NCBI GenBank assembly: GCA_002245135.1 | Contig: NGBS01000036.1 | Span: 1 to 64,000, forward strand | DNA from: Proteromonas lacertae | Lineage: Eukaryota > Sar > Bigyra > Opalinata > Proteromonadidae | Direction: 5' to 3' | Length of the DNA stretch: 64,000 nt | Shown: positions 50,171 to 62,600 of the stretch, piece by piece | Layout: the number at the start of each line of letters is the position of its first letter | How positions within the stretch are numbered: position 1 is the first letter of the stretch | Translations under genes and position numbers: made by a program | The notes under the pieces: model-generated | Seen by the model: only the letters and a program-made list of their open reading frames with translations | Database searches by the model: none | Told to the model about the DNA's origin: nothing

Positions 50171-51002
50171 CAGATATTGATAATGAACTGGAGAGGTTTA
50201 TGCAATACAACACAGTGAATAGCACAAAGAAAAATATTTCTGAGTTATGGCTTCTCATACAACACAGATTTCCTAATCTATTCAAAATTTCACAAAATTA
50301 TTTAGCATGCCCTGTCGCGCGCGATAAAGAAATTTGCGCGATAAAGGAAGTAATTGTTTATATTTAGATCTAATGTAATATTATTGTTAATGTCATTACG
50401 CTATGCATGAATATATAATCATTTTGTCTTATAACATTCATGAACAATAGTTATGTTCAATTATTCATAAATATTCACTTCATATCCATCTTAATTATTT
50501 TTATCATTTAACATTATTTTTATTGCATATATCACTGGAAGAAATTGAAATAAACAGTTCTTTGATGAAAAGATTAAACAAAATCGATGTTACGATGGTT
50601 TGAAATAAAAAATAAAATATTGGCTTGAAGAAGGCTTGAGCATATTTTTTTTTTTCTTTAATATTTTTTTAAAGGGTACTATATATATATCAATATGTTA
50701 ATAAGACATATATATTAATATATTCTTATTGAAAATTTGATGACAATTTCAACATATGTAATTTATTAGACAAAATAATGTTATATTTATATTTACTCGG
50801 CCTTCCAAATAAGTATTAACATATTCACTTTAATGGAAACTTATTACTTCCTTTACCGCGCAAATTTCTTTATAGCGCGACATGCCCACCAACTTTCTGT
50901 GAGGTTGAGAGGATATTCTCTCTCACAGGAAGAATTAGTGGTTTTAATCGGTCGTCTTTATCTCCAGAACACCTGGAGATGAAGACGATGATATTTATTA
51001 TA
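50171..51002 (+). pseudogene. hAT transposase C-terminal fragment, split by a MITE
   Basis: DNELERFMQYN...ELWLLIQHRFPNLFKISQNYLACP stops at the 570-bp insertion and resumes at 50883 with PTFCEVERIFSLTGRIS, SSLSPEHLEM and a stop. This is the hAT dimerisation region (RFP.L..IA..YLA.PA..VERIFS..GRI). Only the last part of the gene remains. Confidence 0.85.
50313..50882. mobile_element. MITE with TGTCGCGC ends
   Basis: 570 bp with ~43-bp inverted ends (TGTCGCGCGCGATAAAG... and inverse), flanked by TGCCC (50308-50312, 50883-50887). Removing it restores the hAT reading frame CPPTF. The remainder is non-coding. Confidence 0.85.
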
Positions 51003-51179
51003 CTATAAACCAGGGTTGTATTTATCGGTTACTGACGGAGATAGGTCAAAACCTATAGGTTTTGCCTTGACTGTCGGTCGGTCAAGCCTTACAAGCCGTA
51101 TATTATAAAATCTATTTTAATTCATTATATACTAATTTTCCTTTCATAAAAACTATCTTATAATATATTTTAATACTTG

Positions 51180-51663
51180 GGAAAGTTGCGAATTGGACTC
51201 GAGTTCAAAATTTGAACTCGGTACTTCCAGCCACTTTACAGCGCTAATATTAAAATTTCATTGACTTTTGTAATTAAATTAAACTATTCTGAAATGCGTG
51301 TTGAATTTGGACAACATCAATGTTAGTCATTAGAAACATCATTAGAATTTTGTACATAAATCTATTGTACATAATATGTATACACTGGACCTCCAGTTTT
51401 AAATCTAATTATTTTGATAGTTCAAGAGAAAATTCAAAAAAAGAAATATTGACACAAGCTTTGGCTTGATCAAATTTGAATTTATTTAAATTTTGAACTC
51501 GCTCTTTGTATGCGAAGAGAATATTCAATTTTAATAATCATTTGACATGTATAAGTTTTAATTATTTAATTTAAACTATAAAAATACAAGTAATACAAGA
51601 AATTATCTAGATCGTTAAGATTAGAAGAGATTACGAAATACTCAATAACAACGTAATATTAAC
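51180..51663 (+). repeat. Mutator-like left TIR
   Basis: GGAAAGTTGCGAATTGGACT... to ...AACGTAATATTAACTATCAA; inverted in 55210-55693. Includes GAGTTCAAAATTTGAACTC, itself palindromic. Confidence 0.9.
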
Positions 51664-52023
51664 TATCAATTTATTTCGATTTAGAACAAACTAACATAAT
51701 TCTTTCTAATCTTCGATTTTGTACTCATTTCATTCTATATATTATACTCAATTATATATACATTATACAATAACCATTTTTAACTATCAGTTTACTTCGA
51801 TTTAGAACAAACTAACATAATTCTTTCTAATCTTCGATTTTGTACTCATTTCATTCTATATATTATACTCAATTATATATACATTATACAATAACCATTT
51901 TTAACTATCAATTTACTTCGATTTAGAACAAACTAACATAATTCTTTCTAATCTTCGATTTTGTACTCATTTCATTCTATATATTATACTCAATTATATA
52001 TACATTATACAATAACCATTTTA
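51661..52023 (-). repeat. Three inverted 121-bp satellite units
   Basis: Units start at 51661, 51782 and 51903, in opposite orientation to the main array. Confidence 0.9.
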
Positions 52024-52228
52024 AACTATTATTTTAAAATGAAAAATATCCGTTACTGAATCTTTCTATTTTCTTATTTGTACTATCCTCACATCCCTTG
52101 TAATTAATACTTTGCTGTATGAATCATGTAAGTATTGAAAATGGATTTGTAAAAATCCTATATAAATTAAATAAAGATTCAACTCATTCCATTGTTGATG
52201 GAAGAAAAAAGGATTTGATAGTTAAAAT
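52024..52228. other. Spacer between opposed arrays
   Basis: About 200 bases of unique AT-rich sequence; includes TAATTAATACTTTGCTG and a short AAGTATTGAAA; no gene. Confidence 0.6.
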
Positions 52229-55213
52229 ATATAGAATGAAATGAGTACAAAATCGAAGATTAGAAAGAATTATGTTAGTTTGTTCTAAATCGAAGTAAAC
52301 TGATAGTTAAAAATGGTTATTGTATAATGTATATATAATTGAGTATAATATATAGAATGAAATGAGTACAAAATCGAAGATTAGAAAGAATTATGTTAGT
52401 TTGTTCTAAATCGAAGTAAATTGATAGTTAAAAATGGTTATTGTATAATGTATATATAATTGAGTATAATATATAGAATGAAATGAGTACAAAATCGAAG
52501 ATTAGAAAGAATTATGTTAGTTTGTTCTAAATCGAAGTAAACTGATAGTTAAAAATGGTTATTGTATAATGTATATATAATTGAGTATAATATATAGAAT
52601 GAAATGAGTACAAAATCGAAGATTAGAAAGAATTATGTTAGTTTGTTCTAAATCGAAGTAAACTGATAGTTAAAAATGGTTATTGTATAATGTATATATA
52701 ATTGAGTATAATATATAGAATGAAATGAGTACAAAATCGAAGATTAGAAAGAATTATGTTAGTTTGTTCTAAATCGAAGTAAATTGATAGTTAAAAATGG
52801 TTATTGTATAATGTATATATAATTGAGTATAATATATAGAATGAAATGAGTACAAAATCGAAGATTAGAAAGAATTATGTTAGTTTGTTCTAAATCGAAG
52901 TAAACTGATAGTTAAAAATGGTTATTGTATAATGTATATATAATTGAGTATAATATATAGAATGAAATGAGTACAAAATCGAAGATTAGAAAGAATTATG
53001 TTAGTTTGTTCTAAATCGAAGTAAACTGATAGTTAAAAATGGTTATTGTATAATGTATATATAATTGAGTATAATATATAGAATGAAATGAGTACAAAAT
53101 CGAAGATTAGAAAGAATTATGTTAGTTTGTTCTAAATCGAAGTAAATTGATAGTTAAAAATGGTTATTGTATAATGTATATATAATTGAGTATAATATAT
53201 AGAATGAAATGAGTACAAAATCGAAGATTAGAAAGAATTATGTTAGTTTGTTCTAAATCGAAGTAAATTGATAGTTAAAAATGGTTATTGTATAATGTAT
53301 ATATAATTGAGTATAATATATAGAATGAAATGAGTACAAAATCGAAGATTAGAAAGAATTATGTTAGTTTGTTCTAAATCGAAGTAAACTGATAGTTAAA
53401 AATGGTTATTGTATAATGTATATATAATTGAGTATAATATATAGAATGAAATGAGTACAAAATCGAAGATTAGAAAGAATTATGTTAGTTTGTTCTAAAT
53501 CGAAGTAAACTGATAGTTAAAAATGGTTATTGTATAATGTATATATAATTGAGTATAATATATAGAATGAAATGAGTACAAAATCGAAGATTAGAAAGAA
53601 TTATGTTAGTTTGTTCTAAATCGAAGTAAATTGATAGTTAAAAATGGTTATTGTATAATGTATATATAATTGAGTATAATATATAGAATGAAATGAGTAC
53701 AAAATCGAAGATTAGAAAGAATTATGTTAGTTTGTTCTAAATCGAAGTAAACTGATAGTTAAAAATGGTTATTGTATAATGTATATATAATTGAGTATAA
53801 TATATAGAATGAAATGAGTACAAAATCGAAGATTAGAAAGAATTATGTTAGTTTGTTCTAAATCGAAGTAAACTGATAGTTAAAAATGGTTATTGTATAA
53901 TGTATATATAATTGAGTATAATATATAGAATGAAATGAGTACAAAATCGAAGATTAGAAAGAATTATGTTAGTTTGTTCTAAATCGAAGTAAATTGATAG
54001 TTAAAAATGGTTATTGTATAATGTATATATAATTGAGTATAATATATAGAATGAAATGAGTACAAAATCGAAGATTAGAAAGAATTATGTTAGTTTGTTC
54101 TAAATCGAAGTAAATTGATAGTTAAAAATGGTTATTGTATAATGTATATATAATTGAGTATAATATATAGAATGAAATGAGTACAAAATCGAAGATTAGA
54201 AAGAATTATGTTAGTTTGTTCTAAATCGAAGTAAATTGATAGTTAAAAATGGTTATTGTATAATGTATATATAATTGAGTATAATATATAGAATGAAATG
54301 AGTACAAAATCGAAGATTAGAAAGAATTATGTTAGTTTGTTCTAAATCGAAGTAAACTGATAGTTAAAAATGGTTATTGTATAATGTATATATAATTGAG
54401 TATAATATATAGAATGAAATGAGTACAAAATCGAAGATTAGAAAGAATTATGTTAGTTTGTTCTAAATCGAAGTAAACTGATAGTTAAAAATGGTTATTG
54501 TATAATGTATATATAATTGAGTATAATATATAGAATGAAATGAGTACAAAATCGAAGATTAGAAAGAATTATGTTAGTTTGTTCTAAATCGAAGTAAATT
54601 GATAGTTAAAAATGGTTATTGTATAATGTATATATAATTGAGTATAATATATAGAATGAAATGAGTACAAAATCGAAGATTAGAAAGAATTATGTTAGTT
54701 TGTTCTAAATCGAAGTAAATTGATAGTTAAAAATGGTTATTGTATAATGTATATATAATTGAGTATAATATATAGAATGAAATGAGTACAAAATCGAAGA
54801 TTAGAAAGAATTATGTTAGTTTGTTCTAAATCGAAGTAAACTGATAGTTAAAAATGGTTATTGTATAATGTATATATAATTGAGTATAATATATAGAATG
54901 AAATGAGTACAAAATCGAAGATTAGAAAGAATTATGTTAGTTTGTTCTAAATCGAAGTAAACTGATAGTTAAAAATGGTTATTGTATAATGTATATATAA
55001 TTGAGTATAATATATAGAATGAAATGAGTACAAAATCGAAGATTAGAAAGAATTATGTTAGTTTGTTCTAAATCGAAGTAAACTGATAGTTAAAAATGGT
55101 TATTGTATAATGTATATATAATTGAGTATAATATATAGAATGAAATGAGTACAAAATCGAAGATTAGAAAGAATTATGTTAGTTTGTTCTAAATCGAAGT
55201 AAATTGATAGTTA
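52229..55213 (+). repeat. 25-unit array of 121-bp satellite
   Basis: GAGTACAAAATCG recurs every 121 bases from 52243 to 55147. Units are almost identical; the main variant is AAACTGATAG versus AAATTGATAG, in the order C T C C T C C T T C C T C C T T T C C T T C C C T. Confidence 0.95.
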
Positions 55214-55693
55214 ATATTACGTTGTTATTGAGTATTTCGTAATCTCTTCTAATCTTAACGATCTAGATAATTTCTTGTATTACTTGTATTTTTATAGTTT
55301 AAATTAAATAATTAAAACTTATACATGTCAAATGATTATTAAAATTGAATATTCTCTTCGCATACAAAGAGCGAGTTCAAAATTTAAATAAATTCAAATT
55401 TGATCAAGCCAAAGCTTGTGTCAATATTTCTTTTTTTGAATTTTCTCTTGAACTATCAAAATAATTAGATTTAAAACTGGAGGTCCAGTGTATACATATT
55501 ATGTACAATAGATTTATGTACAAAATTCTAATGATGTTTCTAATGACTAACATTGATGTTGTCCAAATTCAACACGCATTTCAGAATAGTTTAATTTAAT
55601 TACAAAAGTCAATGAAATTTTAATATTAGCGCTGTAAAGTGGCTGGAAGTACCGAGTTCAAATTTTGAACTCGAGTCCAATTCGCAACTTTCC
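55210..55693 (-). repeat. Mutator-like right TIR
   Basis: Inverse of 51180-51663, ending CGCAACTTTCC before TAATACTTG. Confidence 0.9.
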
Positions 55694-55868
55694 TAATACT
55701 TGATTCATATATTTTCAATTCAATTAAATAATTTTTAACTTTTTATAAAGAATTACAATTTAATACTCAACAATAATTAGGTATTTTATATAATTATGTT
55801 CTTATTTATTTCTACTAATCATCAGTTTCATTTGTAATCTATCACATGATAAATTTGATTTGGATAAG

Positions 55869-56075
55869 TTACTTATTTGTCGGCTCTGAAGATGTTGCTA
55901 GACTGTTTAAACTGTTCTTGGCAAGTATATATACCCTAGGAAACTTGGACTTTAATGATAGCCAGATATTTCCAATGGTTTCAGAGGTGCTGTAATGAAT
56001 ATCATATTGCAAATATTCTTGTACTTCATTTGGCATAATTAATCTCTTTCTTTTTACTGCAAATGCATTTATCAA
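55869..56075 (-). pseudogene. hAT transposase remnant
   Basis: 68 residues with PNEVQEYLQYD, IGNIWLSLKSKFPRVYILAKNS and LATSSEPTNK, the hAT C-terminal motif (KFPRL..LA...L..PATS.PSER) in decayed form. It belongs to the 51011-56596 element. Confidence 0.75.
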
Positions 56076-56645
56076 GGCTTTTTATCTTTAACATATTATA
56101 CCAAAAGGTTTTGTAGAAGTTAAAATTAAGATGTTCAAGTATATTTGCCTCTTTTAAGGCAATAACTTCACGAGCCGCTCCAATTGGTAAAACTATACTC
56201 CTAGAATATATAATGATAGATTATATTAGATACATTTATGATAATTTTAAGAAATGATTAATGTCAAGCTAAAAGTTTGCCATTTTTTCTTTCAAATTTT
56301 TATAATCATTCTATACTTTATATTACATATATAACACAATAGAATAACTCATTGGTAAGGTTAGATTCAATTATGAAGAAAGAAAAAAGCGCATCGACCG
56401 ACGGTTAATTCGGTATTTTATAGAATGATATATAGAGCTTGAATTCAATATGTGCAGTTAGATAAAATAATTAATATCACATGTTTAGGAGGAGGTCAGC
56501 TAATAGTTACTACAGCCTGCTGTCGGTCAACATTTGTTTATTGACCTACGACCGATCGGTTTTCTCCGTCGGTCATGACCGATTTATACAACCCTGCTAT
56601 AAACTTTAAAATACAACAAATAAAAATAAAAATAAGTCTAATCTT

Positions 56646-59600
56646 TTATTCTATTTTAGCTTTCTTCTTATCCACATTATCATCATCATCTTCTAACACA
56701 GCTTCTTCAAACTCATTTTCATCATCATCATCATCATCATACAGGTAGCTGGAATTATATTTCGTACTTGTCCTTCTACTTCTTTTCGTTGCGTCAGATG
56801 AGATATTACTATCACTCATATTCAACTCTTGGGATTGTTGCATTTGTTGTGTTGGTTTAGCACTATTATATACAGGATAATATCTTTCTTCTCGAAAAGT
56901 ATAGAATTTACAATCAATTGCTCCAGGTAAACCTTCTATCAACTCAGCTATGAATGGTTGAGCAAATCCAAATGTTTCTGGACCAGATATACTAGTTCCA
57001 GCTTTATTAATACCAATTTTAGATTTAGCTTTTTTGATTTTTATCAACACTTGAACCCAAGATGCTGAACAAGATTTATTGATAGAAGGATGAGTTGGAT
57101 CATCACCAGCAGTCACTTTGAATAAAGGACCACTATCTCCACCATCACATATTTCACTTCGATAGATTGTTCTACTACTTGCATCCATATAAGAAGTAGT
57201 TTCTCTTTCACTAATAAAACCAACTGGCCAAATATATTTGTCATTATAATAACTTCGTCTTGTATCTATATAACCTAATGAGATTATTGTTAATCCTTTA
57301 CATTGAATTGGTAATTTGGTCTTTTCTAATTGTTTTTTACATTTTTCATAGATTTCTTCCCTACTTAATGGTTTATCAGGTATATTATTATTATTATTAC
57401 TTATATTATTATTATTATTATATGTATGACTATTATCATTATTATTATTATCTATTAGATTTGATATATTTGGTTTAGCTAATATTATATTATCATCATC
57501 AACCATATTTGGATCATCCCAAGGTGAAGATTGGAGTAAAATTCTTAATAAAAACTTGGCTCGTTTCATTAACAACGTATCAGTTAAAGGGCGAATATTA
57601 CTGCAAGGATGATAAGCATCAGCTGAAAATGATTCATTTAGAAAACCACGAAATTCTTTATACTTTTTAAGATCACCTAAACTTCTAGATCCATATTGTT
57701 CAAGAAATATAAATAATATATAATCATGTAATTCAGGATTCCAACCTTCAGGCATTTCTTCATGTTGTTTTGGATGAGCTCGATTGATTCTAACTATCCA
57801 ATTCTTTACATTCTTTTCTCCACAAGGTAATATATTCTTTCTTAATATATTCAATAATTCCATTTGATCAACTATTCTAGTTGCTACATGATAACTAATG
57901 AAATTTGTTACAGTTAATTCTTCTGGATTTGTATTATTATTATTATTATTATCATTATTATTATTTGTTGATGATGAATTATTATCTTTTTCTTTATCTT
58001 TTTTTGTCTTTGTTTTAGATGTTTTAGATAATTTTGATGTTTTTGATCCTTTCTTTGGTGTTGATTGTGTTGTTGTTACTGGCTCAGATTGACTTGGAGT
58101 TGGTGTTTCAATTGTGTTTGATTGAATATTACCTTCTGGTTGAGATTCAACTTGACTTGCTGATGGTGTATCTGTTGATATTTCTGTTTGTGTATTTGAT
58201 TGACTTGACTCAACTTGACTTGAAGTAATTTCAGCTTGACTTGGAGTTGTTCCTTCTTCTGCTTGACTTGTCTCAGCTTGACTATTTGATTGACTTTGTG
58301 TTATTTCAATTTGACTATTATTTGCTGTTTCTGGTTGAGTTGTTGAGGGTGTTTCTGTTGTTTCCACTTGACTAGGTGTTGGAGTTGATTTCTTTCTATC
58401 AGGTGTTGAATTTGTAGTATTTTTAGGGTGAGAATCTTTTGATTTGCTTATTGAATTTGATGTAGTTATTCGATTAACTACTAAATATCGACAATATCTT
58501 TCCATCTCTAAGAATTTCAAATAAATTGAAGTCATTGGTTTATAATAGAATTTACCTTGACTGTATAAGAAATGATAAGGTCCATAAGGATCACTTAATA
58601 AATGATAACCTAAATCACAAGATGTATAATGATTTACACTCTTTATTTCAGGATTTACTGCTTTTATTGCTTTATTCACTACATTTGATAATACTTCTCC
58701 ACATATTACTTTCACAAATTCATCATTATCAACACTAAATTGATTTATATCTAATTTTAATGGATCTCCTTTATTATATGGATGATTTTCAGGTAAACTA
58801 TAACTCTCTAATGTATTTAATACACTTCGGAATTCATTCTTTGACCATAATGTACTTCGATTTGCTGCATCAAATTTATTATTCTTACCTGATGAAGATG
58901 CTGAGGAATATCCACCATTTAATCTCACACCATTCTTTTTACCAATTATTACACCATCTGAATTTACATTATTACGTTGATAGGCTTGTAACAATCGAAT
59001 TAATCTTCTGGCTAATAATGTGAATTTTGGCCATTCAGGATGTGCTAATAAAATTGCATTTTTAGTCAAACTGGTCGATGTTGTTGTTGTTGCTGCTGTT
59101 GTGTTTGATGATGTATCTTCTGTTTCCATTTCTGTTGATTCTTCTACTTCTTCTTTTACTTTTATTTTTTCTTCTTTAACATCATCAACTTTCTCATCTT
59201 TTACTTTATTTTCATCATTTTCATCTTCTTCGTCATCTTCTTTAGCTTTCTCATCACATACGAACAATGGAAAATGTTTAAAATGAAGTTCAGGATCTTT
59301 CATTATCTCCAATACACAGTTCCAACCATATTTACAGCAACCAACAAATAAACTATAATCATCATCTTTCTTCCACCAATTATAAGGAACATTAATATTA
59401 CCTTTTAATGGGATTATTTTATGTCTGTTCTCTGGTTTATATAATTCTAATTCATCTGCTATTACTCTAATATCATGTAATGTTGATAATACTAACATAT
59501 CTTTATTATATAAAGTAAACCATCTTTTCCATATTACTAAATCTTTTAATAATACATGTGGAGTATGATTAGATAAATCTATTGGTTCATAACTGGAGAA

Positions 59601-62600
59601 ATATTTCTTAAATTTTGGAGAACTTTTTGATTTTCCTTTCTTATCTTCCTCATTATTATTTTCATTATCATTATTATTTCTTACAATATCAGGATGAATA
59701 TATTCTAAAACAGGAAATTCAGATCTTCTTTCAATGACAGCAGCTAAAGCTTCTCTTCTAGCAACAGAACCACTACCAATACCAGATTTAATATATTGTT
59801 CAATATCTGGAGCTGGAGTTGTTTTAACAATATTATATACTCTTACCCATTGAGCTATTATATGAACACAAAGTTCAGTGACTTCTTGAACAGTATGTCT
59901 TCTATAAATACTACCAAGACTTTGTATTTCACTCCATTTACCAAAACCATACTGTTGTAAACCAGATATTACTTTATCTCTATCAGATTTAGACCATCTT
60001 AAACTACCATAACTCTCTTGTAAATCATCTCTATCATATCGATAATCACCATTACCATTTTCACCATTCTCATCATCTATTAAACCAGTAGGAGTTAATC
60101 CCATACTATTACGAGTAGTTCTTCGATTATTATCTCTTCTATCATCCAATAACAATACTTCTGGTGGAAATGAATCTTCAATTCCTGTATATTTCCTCCA
60201 AAAATCAGGATCATCAATATCTATTTCATCTGATAGTGTATTTGACACAAATGATGCTTTACTGAATAATGATTCACTATCTTTACCTAATTGAACAGTT
60301 TGTGTTCTATTCTTTAAGATATCTTCAATATCTGCTTCCATAAAGGATTTACTTTCTTTTTCACTAATTCCTTCTTTTTCTTCTTGGAATATATGATAAG
60401 CACCATATTTTAATAAGTTTTCCATATCTTTCTTTGATAACATTAAATCTTTACTTTTACCTTCTTCTATATTATGTAATACTGCTTTATCTAAACCTAA
60501 TTTCAAACTAGCTCTATTGAACATTTCTTGTTCATATGTCTTTCGTGTAATAAATCGATAAATCTTTACACTTTTCGTTTGACCAATTCTATGACATCGA
60601 GCTTGAGCTTGAATATCATTTTGAGGATTCCAATCACTATCAAACTCAATTACAGTATCAGCAGCAGTCAAATTAATACCAATACCACCTGCCTTTGTAC
60701 TAATTAAGAATATAAACACATCAGAATCTTTCCTACTGAATCTATCAATCGCATTCTGTCTTGTCATTGTATTTGAAGTACCATCAAATCTTTCATATTT
60801 ATATCCTTTATATATTAAATAATCTTGAATTATATCCAACATTCTAACCATTTGACTGAATAATAATACTCTATGACCTTGCTCCTTTAATAATAATAAT
60901 AATTTCTCTAATAATACCATTTTACCACTTGTTTTGATTAACATATCCATTGATTTATCATAGAAATTCTCATCTTTTTCACTGATACTTTCTTCAGATA
61001 ATATCTTTTCTTCTATTCCATTGATCAAATATGGATGATTGCATAACTTACGTAATTGCAACATCACATTCATTAATGATGGAACAGCATTTTTAGCCAT
61101 TCCTTGATACAAATAATGAGCATTCTTTTCATAGATTGCACGGTAATATCTCTTTTGAATTGTGGTTAATTCAACTTCAATAATTGTCTCTTGTTTTGGT
61201 TTTAATTTCGTTTCAACATCTCCTTTCATTCTTCTTAGGAAATAGCCTTTTAAAACTGTATGTAATTGATTTACTTGTGAGGCATCTTTAAGATTACCAA
61301 ATTGCTCTTGGAATGTCTCTAAATCATCGAATTTATCAGGATCTATGATATTTAATAAACTAAATAATTCAGTTGTATCATTTTGAATAGGTGTACCAGT
61401 TAATAAAACAGTATTACTTGCTTCAAAGGAGACAATAGTTGATCTAGTTTTATTATTCATTGATTTTAACTTATGAGCTTCATCTACTATCATTACTGAC
61501 CATTTTATTTGTTGAAATACAGTTTCACATACTTTACATATTTCAGGTGTTGTTAAACAAATATCAAACAATGGTTTGCCTTGAGGATCAAGCCATTCAT
61601 ATTGATGAATCATTCCTCTTGATAGTGTATCACCATGATAAGTAACACTATAAAAATCACTCCATTCTTCTATTTCTCTTTTCCAATTAGGTAATGTTGA
61701 TAATGGAACAATAATCAAATATGGTGGAGGTATTTTGAATAATGTATATAGATTCTGTATATAACAAATACTTTGAATGGTTTTACCTAAACCCATTTCA
61801 TCTGCTAAAATACTATTTCTATTAACTATCCAATTCCATACTAGCCACTTTACACCTTCATATTGATAGTTTCTTAATTCATTTCCATTCTTATATTTAT
61901 CTAATATCTTTGTTTTTGCAATAACATCAGCATGTGGTCTCCATTCAGAAAGATGAAATTTTATCTTTGATTTATTCTTTCTATTATGATAAACTTCAAT
62001 TGGATGTTCATAGTTATCACATTTTTTTAAATCATCTAAATACTCCCATGTTGATTCTTTGTAAGCTAAAGATTCCCATTTAACCAAATATTGATCTAAA
62101 GTCGGTGGATTGTTTATATCATCGTTTATTGTGGGAGTTGTTAATGTTGATGATGATGATGATGATGGTGTTGTTGTTTCATCTTCTTCATTCTCTTCTT
62201 GCTCTTCTTCTTCTATTTCCATATTATCTTTTGTTGATTTCTTACTCTTTGATTGTCTTCTTTTCTTATTTCCTAAATCTAATTCTATTCTTTCATTATC
62301 TTCATCATCACTATCATCATTATCTTCTTCTTCTTCCATTTTGTTATTTTTCTTCTTGTTACTACTATCACTTTCATCAGATTCATTCAATTTCTGTCTT
62401 TTTGATGGTCTGCCTCTCTTCTTAGGAGTAGAATTTGTTGATGATGTTGGTGATGATAAAGATTTTGGAGATTTCTTTGTTTTTCGTCTTGCCCGTTTCT
62501 TTGGCTTAGGAGGTATATAATTCTCATTGTCGATGGTTCTCATATCTAAAATTCTATCAATTTCTAAATACTCAGATTGATGGTAAGGAAAATCTTCGTG

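Larger units (their letters stand above)
51180..55693. mobile_element. Mutator-like fold-back carrying a satellite array
   Basis: 4,514 bp with near-perfect TIRs of about 484 bp, flanked by the 9-bp duplication TAATACTTG (51171-51179 and 55694-55702). Long TIRs with a 9-bp duplication are the mark of Mutator-like elements. No coding region; the interior is 121-bp tandem repeats. Non-autonomous. Confidence 0.9.
51011..56596. mobile_element. hAT element with exact 8-bp duplication
   Basis: Ends read CAGGGTTGTATTTATCGG and, inverted, CAGGGTTGTATAAATCGG, flanked by CTATAAAC (51003-51010 and 56597-56604). TIR-internal ACGGAG and ACCGATCGGTC segments also recur. It contains a decayed transposase on the minus strand (55869-56075) and a Mutator-like insertion. 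The left flank is the older hAT relic, the right flank is the end of the CHD gene. Confidence 0.9.

Noticed and set aside
62105-62520. Plus-strand frames of 106 and 136 codons in the CHD gene
   Set aside because: Shadows of Asp/Glu/Ser codon repeats on the coding strand.
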